Source: Limnohabitans kasalickyi
GTDB lineage: Bacteria > Pseudomonadota > Gammaproteobacteria > Burkholderiales > Burkholderiaceae_C
Assembly (NCBI GenBank): GCA_965234325.1
Contig: OZ248415.1
Span: 124,001-188,000, forward strand
Length of the DNA: 64,000 nucleotides
Direction of reading: 5' to 3'
Positions 24,687-33,660 of the stretch are shown in pieces (the stretch's first letter is position 1; every line of letters starts with the position of its first letter). The position numbers and the translations under genes are program-made. A model generated the notes under the pieces. That model was not told where the DNA came from. It searched no databases and was given only the letters and a program-made list of their open reading frames with translations.

Positions 24687-25193
24687 TCAGAGCGCCACAG
24701 CTTTTTCGATCACGACATCTTCTTTGGGCACGTCGTCATGAAAGCCCTTGCGGCCGGTTTTGACAGCAGCGATTTTGTCGACCACGTCGTTGCCTGACAC
24801 CACTTTGCCAAACACGGCGTAACCCCAACCTTGCTGGCTGGGCGCTGTGTGGTTCAAAAAGTCATTGTTCGCCACGTTGATGAAGAACTGGGCGGTGGCC
24901 GAGTGTGGGTCCGACGTGCGGGCCATGGCGAGGGTGTAGTGGTTGTTCTTGAGGCCGTTGTTGGCTTCGTTGTCGATGGGCGCGTCGCAAGACTTTTGGG
25001 TCATGCCTGGCTCAAATCCGCCGCCTTGCACCATGAAGCCGGGAATGACGCGGTGAAAAATGGTCTTGTCGTAGTGACCTTTGTTCACGTAGTTCAAGAA
25101 GTTTTCAGTGCACTTGGGGGCTTTCTCTGCATCGAGTTCGATGGTGATGACGCCGTGGTCCAAGATGTGCAGTTCGACTTGTGGGTTGCTCAT
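24687..25193 (-). CDS. ppiB: Cytoplasmic peptidyl-prolyl cis-trans isomerase (cyclophilin)
   Basis: This 168-residue cyclophilin has no signal peptide. Family motifs include YDKTIFHRVIPGFMVQGGGF with the catalytic arginine, SATAQFFINVANNDFLN and the WGYAVFGKVVSG block. It catalyses proline isomerisation in protein folding. A secreted paralogue lies directly upstream (43 bp), suggesting an old tandem duplication. Confidence 0.95.
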   Translation of the reverse strand: MSNPQVELHILDHGVITIELDAEKAPKCTENFLNYVNKGHYDKTIFHRVIPGFMVQGGGFEPGMTQKSCDAPIDNEANNGLKNNHYTLAMARTSDPHSATAQFFINVANNDFLNHTAPSQQGWGYAVFGKVVSGNDVVDKIAAVKTGRKGFHDDVPKEDVVIEKAVAL

Positions 25194-25235
25194 GGTGTGT
25201 TTCCTAAAAATGAAAAAAAGTGTTGCCTGTGCGTT

Positions 25236-25841
25236 TCAAAGCAAGGTGGCCGATTGGATGACGATGGGCGTACGGGGCACATCGGAGGGAAAGGGGCCGC
25301 CAGCACCTGTGGGGGTGGACTTGATCTTGTTCACGGTGTCCATGCCCGAGACCACTTTGCCGAACACGGTGTAGCCCCATTGTTGGGGGGTGGGGTCGAG
25401 AAAGCCGTTGTCCACCACGTTGATGAAGAACTGGGCGGTGGCTGAATGTGGGGCATTGGTGCGGGCCATGGCGAGGGTGCCCACCGTGTTGCGAGGTCCA
25501 CCTTTGGCGAGAGCTTCGCGGCCTTCGTGCATCACAGGTGCACGTCCGGGGCGTTCCGAGTAGCGGCTGTCAAAACCGCCGCCTTGGACCATGAAGTTGC
25601 CAATCACCCGGTGAAAGATGGTGCCGTCGTAGTGCTTGTCACGCACATATTGCACAAAGTTTTCCACGGTTTTGGGGGCTTTGTCTGGGTAGACTTCGAC
25701 CACAAACTCGCCCGCGTTGGTGACGAACTTCACTTGCTGTACTTTGCCCATGTCTTGCGCCATAGCCAGCGGCGTGACGAAGCTGCAAGCGGCTAAGCCG
25801 ATGGCGCAGAGGGTGCGACGAGAAAGGTTCAAAAGTGTCAT
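25236..25841 (-). CDS. ppiA: Periplasmic peptidyl-prolyl cis-trans isomerase (cyclophilin)
   Basis: This 201-residue protein has a signal peptide (LSRRTLCAIGLAACSFVTPLA, cleavage near AMAQ, residue 29) and a cyclophilin domain with YDGTIFHRVIGNFMVQGGGF and SATAQFFINVVDNGFLD. It is the exported partner of ppiB. Its start overlaps the stop of the upstream TPR gene by 4 bp. Confidence 0.94.
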   Translation of the reverse strand: MTLLNLSRRTLCAIGLAACSFVTPLAMAQDMGKVQQVKFVTNAGEFVVEVYPDKAPKTVENFVQYVRDKHYDGTIFHRVIGNFMVQGGGFDSRYSERPGRAPVMHEGREALAKGGPRNTVGTLAMARTNAPHSATAQFFINVVDNGFLDPTPQQWGYTVFGKVVSGMDTVNKIKSTPTGAGGPFPSDVPRTPIVIQSATLL

Positions 25842-26470
25842 GGTTTTTTGCCTTGGGTGAGTGCAAGTGCGGGTTGTAGAGCTTCAATTTTCTTCGCGGG
25901 TGCACGGTGTGCGGGCTCGATGCTGCGGGCGCGTTCGTAAGATTGCCGGGCCAACTGCACCATCAAATCACCCATGTTTTCGTGGGCAGCAGCGTAGTTA
26001 GGATTGGCGCGCAAAGCGGCTTCTACCGCCACTTTGGCGCGTGGGTAGTCACCTTGGGCGGCATACAGCACCCCCAAATTGTTGTGAGGTTCGGCCAGCT
26101 CGGGGTAGTCTTGGCTGAGGTTTTGGTAGATGGTGAGCGCTTGGGCTGTTTGACCCATATGGTCCAGCATGAAGGCTTGCCAAAACCGCATTTGCGGGTC
26201 GTTGGGGTTGGTTTTGAGGCTCTTTTCAACCAACACCAAGGCTTGTGGGTACTTGGCCTGACGCAGCAATTTGCGCACGCTGTCGTGCGGATCGCTCTGC
26301 ATTTGCGGCACAGAGGGTTGGCCGGGCTGCCAGTCTTGGCTGGCGTTGGTTTGGGCGAGTGCCAAGCCGGCCGTGCATAAGACGCTTGTGAAAAATAGGA
26401 GCCCTAAACCCCAGCGCTTCAAAAACGGCAGCGAGGTTGCTGTGCGGAAAGAGATGTCAGGGTTTTTCAT
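25838..26470 (-). CDS. TPR-repeat protein, probably exported
   Basis: This 210-residue protein has an N-terminal hydrophobic segment (WGLGLLFFTSVLCTAGLALAQ) acting as signal or anchor. Three to four tetratricopeptide repeats follow in residues 70-185 (for example PHNNLGVLYAAQGDYPRAKVA). It is translationally coupled to ppiA (4-bp overlap), so a role in periplasmic protein assembly is plausible. It cannot be assigned to a named family. Confidence 0.82.
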   Translation of the reverse strand: MKNPDISFRTATSLPFLKRWGLGLLFFTSVLCTAGLALAQTNASQDWQPGQPSVPQMQSDPHDSVRKLLRQAKYPQALVLVEKSLKTNPNDPQMRFWQAFMLDHMGQTAQALTIYQNLSQDYPELAEPHNNLGVLYAAQGDYPRAKVAVEAALRANPNYAAAHENMGDLMVQLARQSYERARSIEPAHRAPAKKIEALQPALALTQGKKP

Positions 26471-26585
26471 GTGCTTTGTATACTGACACTATTGTAAAAC
26501 AGAGGGTCTTTATTGCACCGCTCTGCCACCCCCCTCAGTCACACCCCTTATGTCCGCCTCTAGCGCGGTCTTTCACGACTCACTC

Positions 26586-27968
26586 ATGACGCTTCGCATT
26601 CACAACACGCTCACGCGTGCGCTGGAGAAATTTTCGCCACTCGAGCCTGGCCACGTACGCATGTATGTCTGCGGCATGACCGTGTACGACTTGTGCCACT
26701 TGGGGCACGCCCGTTCGATGGTGGCATTCGACGTGGTGCAGCGCTGGCTCAAGGCCAGCGGCTACCGCGTGACCTATGTGCGCAACATCACCGACATCGA
26801 TGACAAGATCATCAAACGCTCGCTGGAAAACGGCGAAACCGTGCGTGGTCTGACCGACCGCATGATCGACGCGCTGCACCAAGATGCCGATGCTTTGGGC
26901 ATCGAGCGCCCCACGCACGAGCCCCGCGCCATGGACTACGTGCCGCAAATGCTGTCGATGATTGGCACGTTGCAAGAAAAAGGCTTGGCCTACCAAGCCA
27001 GCAACGGCGATGTGAACTACGCCGTGCGTAAATTCCCAGGCTATGGCAAGCTCTCTGGCAAGTCGCTCGACGAATTGCAAGCGGGCGAGCGGGTGGCCGT
27101 GAGTACCGAAGAAGGTGGCAAACAAGATCCGCTGGACTTTGTGCTGTGGAAATCCGCAAAGGCCAGCGAGCCTGACGAAGTCAAATGGGCCAGCCCCTTT
27201 GGAGCAGGCCGCCCTGGCTGGCACATCGAGTGCTCGGCCATGAGCTGCGAGATGTTGGGCGAGAGCTTTGACATCCACGGAGGTGGTGCTGACTTGCAGT
27301 TCCCACACCACGAGAACGAAATTGCCCAAAGCGAAGGCGCGAATGGCCAAAAGATGGCCAGCGTGTGGATGCACAACGGCTTCATCAACGTGGACAACGA
27401 AAAAATGTCCAAAAGTTTGGGCAACTTTTTCACCATCCGTGACGTGCTCAAAGAATTTGATGCCGAGACCGTGCGTTTTTTCGTGGTGCGTAGCCACTAC
27501 CGCAGCCAGTTGAACTACAGCGATGTGCATTTGAACGACGCCCGAGGCGCGTTGAAGCGCCTCTACACCGCGCTGGGTACTGTCACGCCCGATGCGGTGA
27601 CGGTTGACTGGGCCGAACCTCACGCCGCACGCTTCAAAGCCGCGATGGACGAAGACTTTGGCACCCCCGAAGCTGTGGCCGTGTTGTTCGAATTGGCGGG
27701 GGAAGTTAACCGAACACAGTCCACGCAGACCGCTGGTTTGATGAAAGCCTTGGGCGGCGTCTTGGGCCTGTTGCAAGACGACCCGAAAGCCTTTGCCCAA
27801 GCTGGCGCTGGCCTAGATGAAGCCGCCATTCAAGTCCAAATCGCGGCGCGCGCAGCCGCCAAAGCTGCCAAAAACTTTGCCGAAGCTGACCGCATTCGCC
27901 AAGCGTTGGCCGCTGAGGGCATCGTGCTCAAAGACGCGCCCACGGGCACCACTTGGGAGCGTGGTTGA
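26586..27968 (+). CDS. cysS: Cysteinyl-tRNA synthetase
   Basis: This 460-residue class I synthetase charges tRNA-Cys. Zinc ligand and HIGH-type motif appear in MYVCGMTVYDLCHLGHARS (near residue 22), and the KMSKS loop is EKMSKSLGN (near 275). ATG 26586 gives the family start MTLRIHNTL; an in-frame ATG at 26550 would add 12 residues. Neither has a clear Shine-Dalgarno sequence, so the start is uncertain. It is divergent from the TPR gene across a short promoter region containing TATACT. Confidence 0.95.
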   Translation: MTLRIHNTLTRALEKFSPLEPGHVRMYVCGMTVYDLCHLGHARSMVAFDVVQRWLKASGYRVTYVRNITDIDDKIIKRSLENGETVRGLTDRMIDALHQDADALGIERPTHEPRAMDYVPQMLSMIGTLQEKGLAYQASNGDVNYAVRKFPGYGKLSGKSLDELQAGERVAVSTEEGGKQDPLDFVLWKSAKASEPDEVKWASPFGAGRPGWHIECSAMSCEMLGESFDIHGGGADLQFPHHENEIAQSEGANGQKMASVWMHNGFINVDNEKMSKSLGNFFTIRDVLKEFDAETVRFFVVRSHYRSQLNYSDVHLNDARGALKRLYTALGTVTPDAVTVDWAEPHAARFKAAMDEDFGTPEAVAVLFELAGEVNRTQSTQTAGLMKALGGVLGLLQDDPKAFAQAGAGLDEAAIQVQIAARAAAKAAKNFAEADRIRQALAAEGIVLKDAPTGTTWERG

Positions 27969-27970
27969 GC

Positions 27971-28615
27971 ATGCCTGGGACTGAAAAAATTACCACTGCG
28001 ACGCCTGAATATTGGGCAGAGGCTTGCAAACACCTGATGAAAAAAGACCGGGTGATGAAGCGCCTCATCCCCCAGTTTGGCGAGGCTTCCTTGCAGTCCC
28101 GAGGCGACGCGTTTGTCACTTTGGCACGCAGCATTGTGGGCCAGCAAATTTCGGTCAAGGCTGCGCAAACCGTGTGGGACCGCTTTGCTTTGCTGCCCCG
28201 CAAGGTGACCCCCATCAATGTGCTCAAGCTCAAGGTGGACGATATGCGGGCGGCAGGCTTGTCGGCTCGCAAGGTGGAGTACTTGGTCGATTTGGCGCTG
28301 CATTTTGACAATGGCGCCTTGCACGTTAAAACATGGTCCGGCATGGACGATGAGGCCATCATCGATGAACTGGTGGCCATTCGCGGCATCGGCCGTTGGA
28401 CGGCTGAGATGTTCTTGATCTTTCACCTCCTGCGGCCCAATGTGTTGCCGCTGGACGATGTGGGTTTGATCAATGGCATCAGCCACAACTATTTCTCGGG
28501 TGAATCTGTCAGTCGCAACGAAGCACGCGAGGTCGCCGCGGCGTGGGCCCCGTATCGCAGCGTGGCGACTTGGTATATTTGGCGCTCGCTAGATCCGCTG
28601 CCAGTTGAATACTGA
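27971..28615 (+). CDS. DNA-3-methyladenine glycosylase, HhH-GPD family (AlkA type)
   Basis: This 214-residue base-excision glycosylase shows the helix-hairpin-helix IRGIGRWTAEMFLIFHL (about residues 138-154), followed by the catalytic-aspartate segment VLPLDDVGL. It would remove alkylated purines from DNA. ATG 27971 is 2 bp after the cysS stop. It lacks the N-terminal AlkA extension of E. coli, as do many short AlkA homologues. Confidence 0.9.
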   Translation: MPGTEKITTATPEYWAEACKHLMKKDRVMKRLIPQFGEASLQSRGDAFVTLARSIVGQQISVKAAQTVWDRFALLPRKVTPINVLKLKVDDMRAAGLSARKVEYLVDLALHFDNGALHVKTWSGMDDEAIIDELVAIRGIGRWTAEMFLIFHLLRPNVLPLDDVGLINGISHNYFSGESVSRNEAREVAAAWAPYRSVATWYIWRSLDPLPVEY

Positions 28616-28635
28616 GCAGCCAAGGAGTATTGAAT

Positions 28636-29613
28636 TTGGCTAAGAAAACTTTCCTCGACTTTGAACAACCGATTGCCGAACTTGAAGGCAAGATCGACGA
28701 GTTGCGCTATGTGCAAAATGAGTCGGCAGTCGACATCTCGCAGGAGATCACGCAGCTCAGCAAGAAAAGCTTGCAGCTGACCAAGGACATTTATAGCGAC
28801 CTCACGCCTTGGCAGATCACCAAGATCGCGCGTCATCCAGAGCGTCCCTACACGCTGGATTACATCCACGACATCTTCACCGACTTTGTGGAAATGCACG
28901 GCGACCGCCACTTTGCCGATGACTTAAGCATCGTGGGTGGCTTGGCCCGCTTCAATGGCCATGCTTGTATGGTCTTGGGCCAGCAAAAAGGCCGCGACAC
29001 CAAAGAACGCGCTTTGCGTAACTTCGGCATGAGCAAGCCCGAGGGTTACCGCAAGGCCTTGCGTTTGATGAAGACAGCCGAGAAGTTCAAGCTGCCCGTG
29101 TTCACCTTTGTGGACACACCCGGTGCTTATCCCGGCATTGATGCCGAAGAGCGCAGCCAGTCTGAAGCGATTGGCCGTAACATTTTTGAAATGGCCCAGC
29201 TCGAAGTGCCGATCATCACCACCATCATTGGTGAAGGTGGCTCGGGCGGCGCGCTGGCCATCAGCGTGGCTGACCAAGTGTTGATGCTGCAGTACTCGGT
29301 GTATTCGGTCATCAGCCCTGAAGGCTGCGCCTCGATTTTGTGGAAAACCTCCGACCGCGCTGAAGACGCTGCTGAAGCTTTGGGTATCACCGCACACCGC
29401 TTGAAAGCCTTAGGCTTGGTCGACAAAATCGTCAACGAGCCTGTGGGTGGCGCACACCGCGACCCCAAACAAATGGCTGCTCAACTCAAGCGCGGCTTGA
29501 ACGATGCTTGGCGTCAAGTGAGTGACCTCAAAGTCAAAGAGTTGCTCGACAAGCGCTACGACCGTTTGCAAAGCTATGGCCGGTTCACCGACACCAAAGC
29601 TGATACCCGCTAA
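28636..29613 (+). CDS. accA: Acetyl-CoA carboxylase carboxyltransferase subunit alpha
   Basis: This 325-residue subunit transfers carboxyl from biotin to acetyl-CoA in fatty acid synthesis, pairing with AccD. Motifs are KTFLDFEQPIAELEGKID at the start, MHGDRHFADD, and the oxyanion region EGGSGGALAISVADQVLML. The start is TTG 28636, 8 bp after AAGGAG; the in-frame TTG at 28630 is too close to it. It follows the glycosylase by 20 bp. Confidence 0.96.
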   Translation: MAKKTFLDFEQPIAELEGKIDELRYVQNESAVDISQEITQLSKKSLQLTKDIYSDLTPWQITKIARHPERPYTLDYIHDIFTDFVEMHGDRHFADDLSIVGGLARFNGHACMVLGQQKGRDTKERALRNFGMSKPEGYRKALRLMKTAEKFKLPVFTFVDTPGAYPGIDAEERSQSEAIGRNIFEMAQLEVPIITTIIGEGGSGGALAISVADQVLMLQYSVYSVISPEGCASILWKTSDRAEDAAEALGITAHRLKALGLVDKIVNEPVGGAHRDPKQMAAQLKRGLNDAWRQVSDLKVKELLDKRYDRLQSYGRFTDTKADTR

Positions 29614-30544
29614 CTTTCCCTCGCTGGATGCGCTCCAGCACCTTGGCCCTTTTGCCGTCGCCCTCAGCGGTGGGGCTGATTCCACCGCCATGCTGCTCGC
29701 CTGTGCCACGCGCTGGCCAGGTCGGGTGCACGCCATTCATGTGCACCACGGGTTGCAAGCCGCCGCCGAAGGGTTTGTGCAGCATTGCGAAGCGCTGTGC
29801 CAGCGTCTTAATGTGCCTTTGGTGGTAATGCGTGTGAATGCTTCGCACGCCGCGGGCGAAAGCCCTGAAAACGCTGCGCGCAAAGCCCGCTATGCCGCCT
29901 TCTTTGAAGCGTTAAAGCACAACTGGGATGGTCAGCTCAAAGACATCGTGCTGGCGCAACATGCCGATGACCAAGTGGAGACCTTGCTGCTGGCCTTGTC
30001 CCGCGGTGCGGGCTTGCCGGGTTTGGCCAGCATGCCCGATCGAGTTATGCGTGGCGCTGTGACCTACCACCGCCCTTGGCTGGCCGTGCCGGGGCAAGCG
30101 CTGCGCGATGCTTTGCAAGCCACGGGCGAGTCGTGGGTGGAGGACCCCACCAATACCGACACCCGCTTCACCCGTAATCGAATCCGCGCGCATGTGATGC
30201 CTGTGTTGGAACAGGTTTTTCCCGCGTTTCGCCAAACTTTTGCGCGCAGTGCCCGTCATGCGGCGCAGGCACAAATTTTGTTGACAGAGCTGGCGGAGCA
30301 AGATTTACAAGCGGTGGGGCATCCGCCTGTCATTCGCGCTTTGCAGCCGCTCAGCGAGGCACGGCAGTCGAATGTGTTGCGCCATTGGTTGGCGCTGGAG
30401 GGCACGCAAGCCAGCGAAGCGCAAATGCAAGCGTTGTTGCGGCAAGTCCATGCCTGCACCACGCGCGGGCACCAGATTGACATCAAGGTGGGGCATGGCT
30501 TTGTCCGCCGCGATGGTGCGGTGTTGCGTTGCTACAATCTTTAG
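29576..30544 (+). CDS. tilS: tRNA(Ile)-lysidine synthase
   Basis: This 322-residue N-type ATP pyrophosphatase converts the C34 wobble base of tRNA-Ile(CAU) to lysidine. The PP-loop is VALSGGADSTAML (about residue 28), with later HHGLQAAAEGF, AQHADDQVETLLLALSRG and WVEDPTNTDTRFTRNRIR. It is shorter than E. coli TilS, with a reduced C-terminal part. ATG 29576 overlaps accA by 38 bp; no other ATG lies close to the conserved region. Confidence 0.93.
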   Translation: MAGSPTPKLIPANFPSLDALQHLGPFAVALSGGADSTAMLLACATRWPGRVHAIHVHHGLQAAAEGFVQHCEALCQRLNVPLVVMRVNASHAAGESPENAARKARYAAFFEALKHNWDGQLKDIVLAQHADDQVETLLLALSRGAGLPGLASMPDRVMRGAVTYHRPWLAVPGQALRDALQATGESWVEDPTNTDTRFTRNRIRAHVMPVLEQVFPAFRQTFARSARHAAQAQILLTELAEQDLQAVGHPPVIRALQPLSEARQSNVLRHWLALEGTQASEAQMQALLRQVHACTTRGHQIDIKVGHGFVRRDGAVLRCYNL

Positions 30545-30578
30545 CTTTGCCTGACATAACCCCACTTTTTCTAGCAAT

Positions 30579-31847
30579 ATGGCATTGATCGTTCACAAAT
30601 ACGGCGGCACATCGATGGGCTCAACAGAGCGCATTCGCAATGTCGCCAAGCGCGTGGCCAAATGGGCCCGTGCTGGCCACCAAATGGTGGTCGTCCCCTC
30701 CGCGATGAGCGGGGAAACCAACCGCTTATTGGCCTTGGCCAAGGAGCTGGCACCCTCCAAAGCTGACACCGCTTACAACCGAGAGCTCGACATGCTGGCC
30801 TCTACAGGTGAGCAAGCGTCTTCTGCTTTGTTGGCCATCGCCCTGCAAGCCGAAGGCCAGCCTTCCGTCAGCTATGCCGGTTGGCAAGTGCCTATACGCA
30901 CCAACAATGCCTACACCAAGGCACGCATTGAGTCGATCGACGACGCTCGCGTGCGCGCTGATTTGGATGCGGGTCGTGTGGTCATCATCACCGGCTTTCA
31001 AGGCAAAGACGATCAAGACAACATCACCACCTTGGGCCGTGGCGGTTCAGACACCTCGGCTGTGGCCGTGGCGGCTGCCTTGAAAGCCCATGAGTGCTTG
31101 ATCTACACCGACGTGGACGGCGTGTACACGACCGACCCGCGTGTGGTGCCCGAAGCGCGCCGCCTGCACACCGTCAGTTTTGAAGAAATGATGGAAATGG
31201 CCTCTTTGGGCAGCAAAGTGTTGCAAATTCGTTCGGTTGAATTTGCCGGTAAATACAAGGTGCCGCTGCGCGTGTTGTCCAGCTTCACCGCGTGGGACAT
31301 TGACATCAACGAAGAAGCCAAATCAGGCACGTTGATCACCTTTGAGGAAGACGAAAAAATGGAACAAGCAATCGTATCGGGCATCGCATTCAACCGCGAT
31401 GAAGCCAAAATTTCTGTGGTCGGCGTGCCCGACAAACCCGGCATCGCCTACCAAATTTTGGGTGCTGTGGCCGACGCCAACATCGAAGTGGACATGATCA
31501 TCCAAAACATCAGCAAAGATGGCAAAACGGATTTCAGCTTCACCGTGCACCGCAATGACTACGCGCGCACCACGGATTTGCTCAAAGAAAAAGTGCTGCC
31601 AGCCTTGGGCGCTACCGAGGTTCAGGGCGACACCAAAATTTGTAAAGTCTCGATTGTGGGCATTGGTATGCGCAGCCATGTAGGCGTGGCCAGCAAGATG
31701 TTCCGCTCGTTGAGCGAAGAGGGCATCAACATCCAAATGATCTCCACATCTGAAATCAAGACCTCGGTCGTGATTGACGAGAAATACATGGAACTCGCTG
31801 TGCGCGCGTTGCACAAAGCTTTCGATTTGGACCAACCCAGCGCCTAA
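30579..31847 (+). CDS. lysC: Aspartate kinase
   Basis: This 422-residue enzyme phosphorylates aspartate, the entry to lysine, threonine and methionine synthesis. The N-terminal kinase domain starts ALIVHKYGGTSMGS and contains GRGGSDTSAVAVAAAL. Two C-terminal ACT domains (about 265-420) carry allosteric sites. It has the single-polypeptide LysC form usual in Burkholderiales. A tRNA-Ser gene starts 25 bp downstream. Confidence 0.96.
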   Translation: MALIVHKYGGTSMGSTERIRNVAKRVAKWARAGHQMVVVPSAMSGETNRLLALAKELAPSKADTAYNRELDMLASTGEQASSALLAIALQAEGQPSVSYAGWQVPIRTNNAYTKARIESIDDARVRADLDAGRVVIITGFQGKDDQDNITTLGRGGSDTSAVAVAAALKAHECLIYTDVDGVYTTDPRVVPEARRLHTVSFEEMMEMASLGSKVLQIRSVEFAGKYKVPLRVLSSFTAWDIDINEEAKSGTLITFEEDEKMEQAIVSGIAFNRDEAKISVVGVPDKPGIAYQILGAVADANIEVDMIIQNISKDGKTDFSFTVHRNDYARTTDLLKEKVLPALGATEVQGDTKICKVSIVGIGMRSHVGVASKMFRSLSEEGINIQMISTSEIKTSVVIDEKYMELAVRALHKAFDLDQPSA

Positions 31848-31871
31848 GCTCGGCTATAATTTGAGACTGCT

Positions 31872-31964
31872 GGAAACGTGACCGAGTGGCCGAAGGTGCT
31901 CCCCTGCTAAGGGAGTATGGGGTGTAGAGCCTCATCGAGGGTTCGAATCCCTCCGTTTCCGCCA
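31872..31964 (+). tRNA. tRNA-Ser (anticodon GCT)
   Basis: The 93-nt gene includes an encoded CCA. The acceptor stem GGAAACG / CGTTTCC pairs fully, the discriminator is G, the anticodon loop reads CCTGCTAA with GCT, a long variable arm marks it as class II, and the T loop is GTTCGAATC. It lies directly after lysC and is the insertion target of the neighbouring small island. Confidence 0.97.
31906..31964 (+). repeat. Attachment-type repeat, tRNA copy (attL-like)
   Basis: The 3' part of tRNA-Ser, from the anticodon to CCA, recurs at 33656-33713 with one substitution and one deletion. Tyrosine integrases commonly use such 3' tRNA segments as att sites and restore the tRNA on integration. Confidence 0.8.
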
Positions 31965-32010
31965 AGACCCAGTATCCATGCGGCTTCCCAGCTGTTTGTG
32001 ATACTTAAAG

Positions 32011-32033
32011 AGCCCCTTTCGAGGGGCTTTTTT
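32011..32033 (+). terminator. Terminator after lysC/tRNA-Ser
   Basis: The perfect 7-bp stem AGCCCCT / AGGGGCT with loop TTCG is followed by TTTTT. It is 46 bp after the tRNA. Confidence 0.9.
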
Positions 32034-32101
32034 CTTGCCTTTTTGGGGCACATCAGCTCACTTTCAGCACACTTATTCTCAAAAAGACGCTATTACTTTG
32101 C

Positions 32102-32131
32102 AAGGGAGTATGGCTCTAAAACAAGGGAGTA
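32102..32131 (+). repeat. Extra copies of the tRNA-repeat core motif
   Basis: AAGGGAGTATGG at 32102-32113 is identical to a 12-mer in the tRNA-Ser variable arm (31909-31920) and in the downstream copy (33659-33670). AAGGGAGTA recurs at 32123-32131, followed by a GGTTCCGAT that resembles the tRNA T loop. It may be a decayed att site or integrase binding site. Confidence 0.45.
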
Positions 32132-32496
32132 GGTTCCGATGTGATTTAGACGTGCTAATTTCTTGAGCGGTGCCTGCCAAGTCACTGTTGGCGCAATTCA
32201 CGCAAAATATCAACGACATTTTTCGACTTCTTAACAGTCATTTCCAAAAAGTAAACGACAACCCATCATCAGGCGCTGCTGTAATGGTTAGAGCATCAGG
32301 GCTTGTGCATAACCAAAGAAAATGTGGATTAGCTTTGATTTTGTATTTAGCCAAGCCATCAATCTAAAAAAGTAGCTCTATAGGTAGTAATTCCTGAATT
32401 GATTTAGATTACTAAAATTTTCTGCATGCAAAGCCTGCGCACCAACGTGATCCCTCTTTTCAAATACGCGCGCCTGACCTACTGCGGGATCAGCGC

Positions 32497-33402
32497 TTGA
32501 GCGGCTCTACGTTCCTCGTCGTTTTACTCGCAGGGCTGCTGCATGCCTTGTGGAATATCGTTGCCAAAAAAGCGGGGGGTGATGTACGTTTTGCTTGTTT
32601 TTCGGCTGGCTTAAGCATCGTCGTTTGGTCCCCCTTGGGGATCGGGTTGGGTTGGGATGTGGTACCCCAGTGGGACGTTTGGGCGTGGGGCTTTGTGGTG
32701 GGCAGCGCGCTCTTGCGCATCCTCTATTTCGTGGTGCTGTTACGCGGTTATCGCGCGGCGGACTTGACGGTGGTTTACCCTTTGGCGCGAGGAACAGGGC
32801 CATTGCTGTCATCGCTGTTTGCCTTGTGCTGGTTAGGTGAATCAGTGTCAGTCACGGGAGGCTTGGGCATTGCAGGTGTCGTCGGCGGTGTGTTTTTGAT
32901 CGCTGGCGGACCTCAACTGATCACTGAGTGGCGACGTTCAGGCCTCGCGACTGAGGCGCAACTGACGGCTCAGCGCCTGCGCAGTGCAGGCTTGCGCTAT
33001 GGACTTTTGACCGGGGTATTGATTGCCATATACACCGTGGTGGACGGCTATGCGGTAAAGGTGCTGCTGTTGTCCCCATTCTTGATGCACTACATGGAGA
33101 ACGTGGTGCGAGGGGTGTTGTTGATGCCCGTGGTGTTGCGCGATCGTCCTGCCGCTTCTGCGCTGTGGCGTCAACAATGGAAATATGCGCTCATCGTGGG
33201 GACGCTCACACCTGTTTCCTATGTGTTGGTGTTGTATGCCTTGCAAACGGCACCCTTATCGTTGGTGGCGCCTGCGCGTGAGGTATCCATGCTTTTTGCG
33301 GCGTTGATCGGGGGCCACTTGTTGGGTGAGGGTGATCGCCGGCTTCGAGTTCTAGGCGCCTTGCTGATGGCCTGTGGCGTGGCGATGCTTGGGTTGGCAT
33401 GA
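32497..33402 (+). CDS. EamA-family drug/metabolite transporter
   Basis: This 301-residue membrane protein has about ten helices in two EamA halves; the first is LLAGLLHALWNIVAKKAGG and ends VYPLARGTGPLLSSLFAL, the second contains TPVSYVLVLYALQTAPLSLVAPAREV. It exports or imports small metabolites of unknown identity. The start is TTG with a weak ribosome site. GC content resembles the chromosome while both flanks are AT-rich; it is the only full-length gene inside the tRNA-bounded island. Confidence 0.8.
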   Translation: MSGSTFLVVLLAGLLHALWNIVAKKAGGDVRFACFSAGLSIVVWSPLGIGLGWDVVPQWDVWAWGFVVGSALLRILYFVVLLRGYRAADLTVVYPLARGTGPLLSSLFALCWLGESVSVTGGLGIAGVVGGVFLIAGGPQLITEWRRSGLATEAQLTAQRLRSAGLRYGLLTGVLIAIYTVVDGYAVKVLLLSPFLMHYMENVVRGVLLMPVVLRDRPAASALWRQQWKYALIVGTLTPVSYVLVLYALQTAPLSLVAPAREVSMLFAALIGGHLLGEGDRRLRVLGALLMACGVAMLGLA

Positions 33403-33417
33403 CGGCAGTGTGTTGAA

Positions 33418-33660
33418 TTGCAAAATGAAATTGATGATCTCTACGTCAAATTAGAGGCTGCACACACTGCGCTTTCAAATAATAAGACTGTTTCTAATGA
33501 GCAGGCTGTAGCAATACTTGATGCTGCAATCGATGAACTGATTCATAAACAACTCAATCTTGAAAAAGAAGCAGTACAAAAATCTCATAGATTTTTATTA
33601 GCTAAAGCCATCAGTGCTTTGCGTTGTCGGTTAAACCGACAACTTGGTAAGAGGGGCTAA
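33418..33660 (+). CDS. Small helical protein of unknown function (island cargo)
   Basis: This 80-residue frame with TTG start is unrecognised. It is mostly helical and charged (DDLYVKLEAAHTAL, QLNLEKEAVQKSH) and ends in a basic tail RCRLNRQLGKRG. Its base composition is AT-richer than the neighbours, and its stop codon falls in the first bases of the tRNA-Ser repeat, so the 3' end may have been created by the integration event. No Shine-Dalgarno sequence is clear. It could be a fragment of a larger gene. Confidence 0.35.
   Translation: MQNEIDDLYVKLEAAHTALSNNKTVSNEQAVAILDAAIDELIHKQLNLEKEAVQKSHRFLLAKAISALRCRLNRQLGKRG

Larger units (their letters stand above)
31965..32496. other. 532-bp AT-rich island segment without a supported gene
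   Basis: Downstream of tRNA-Ser come a terminator, then an AT-rich stretch unlike the flanking coding DNA. It contains two further copies of the AAGGGAGTA motif from the tRNA repeat (32102-32113 and 32123-32131). A 65-codon GTG-started frame at 32170-32367 has no recognisable features. The promoter of the DMT gene presumably lies in the last 100 bp. Confidence 0.6.

Noticed and set aside
32170..32367. 65-codon GTG frame in the tRNA island
   Set aside because: No family resemblance and weak initiation signals; described in the intergenic entry but not called as a gene.
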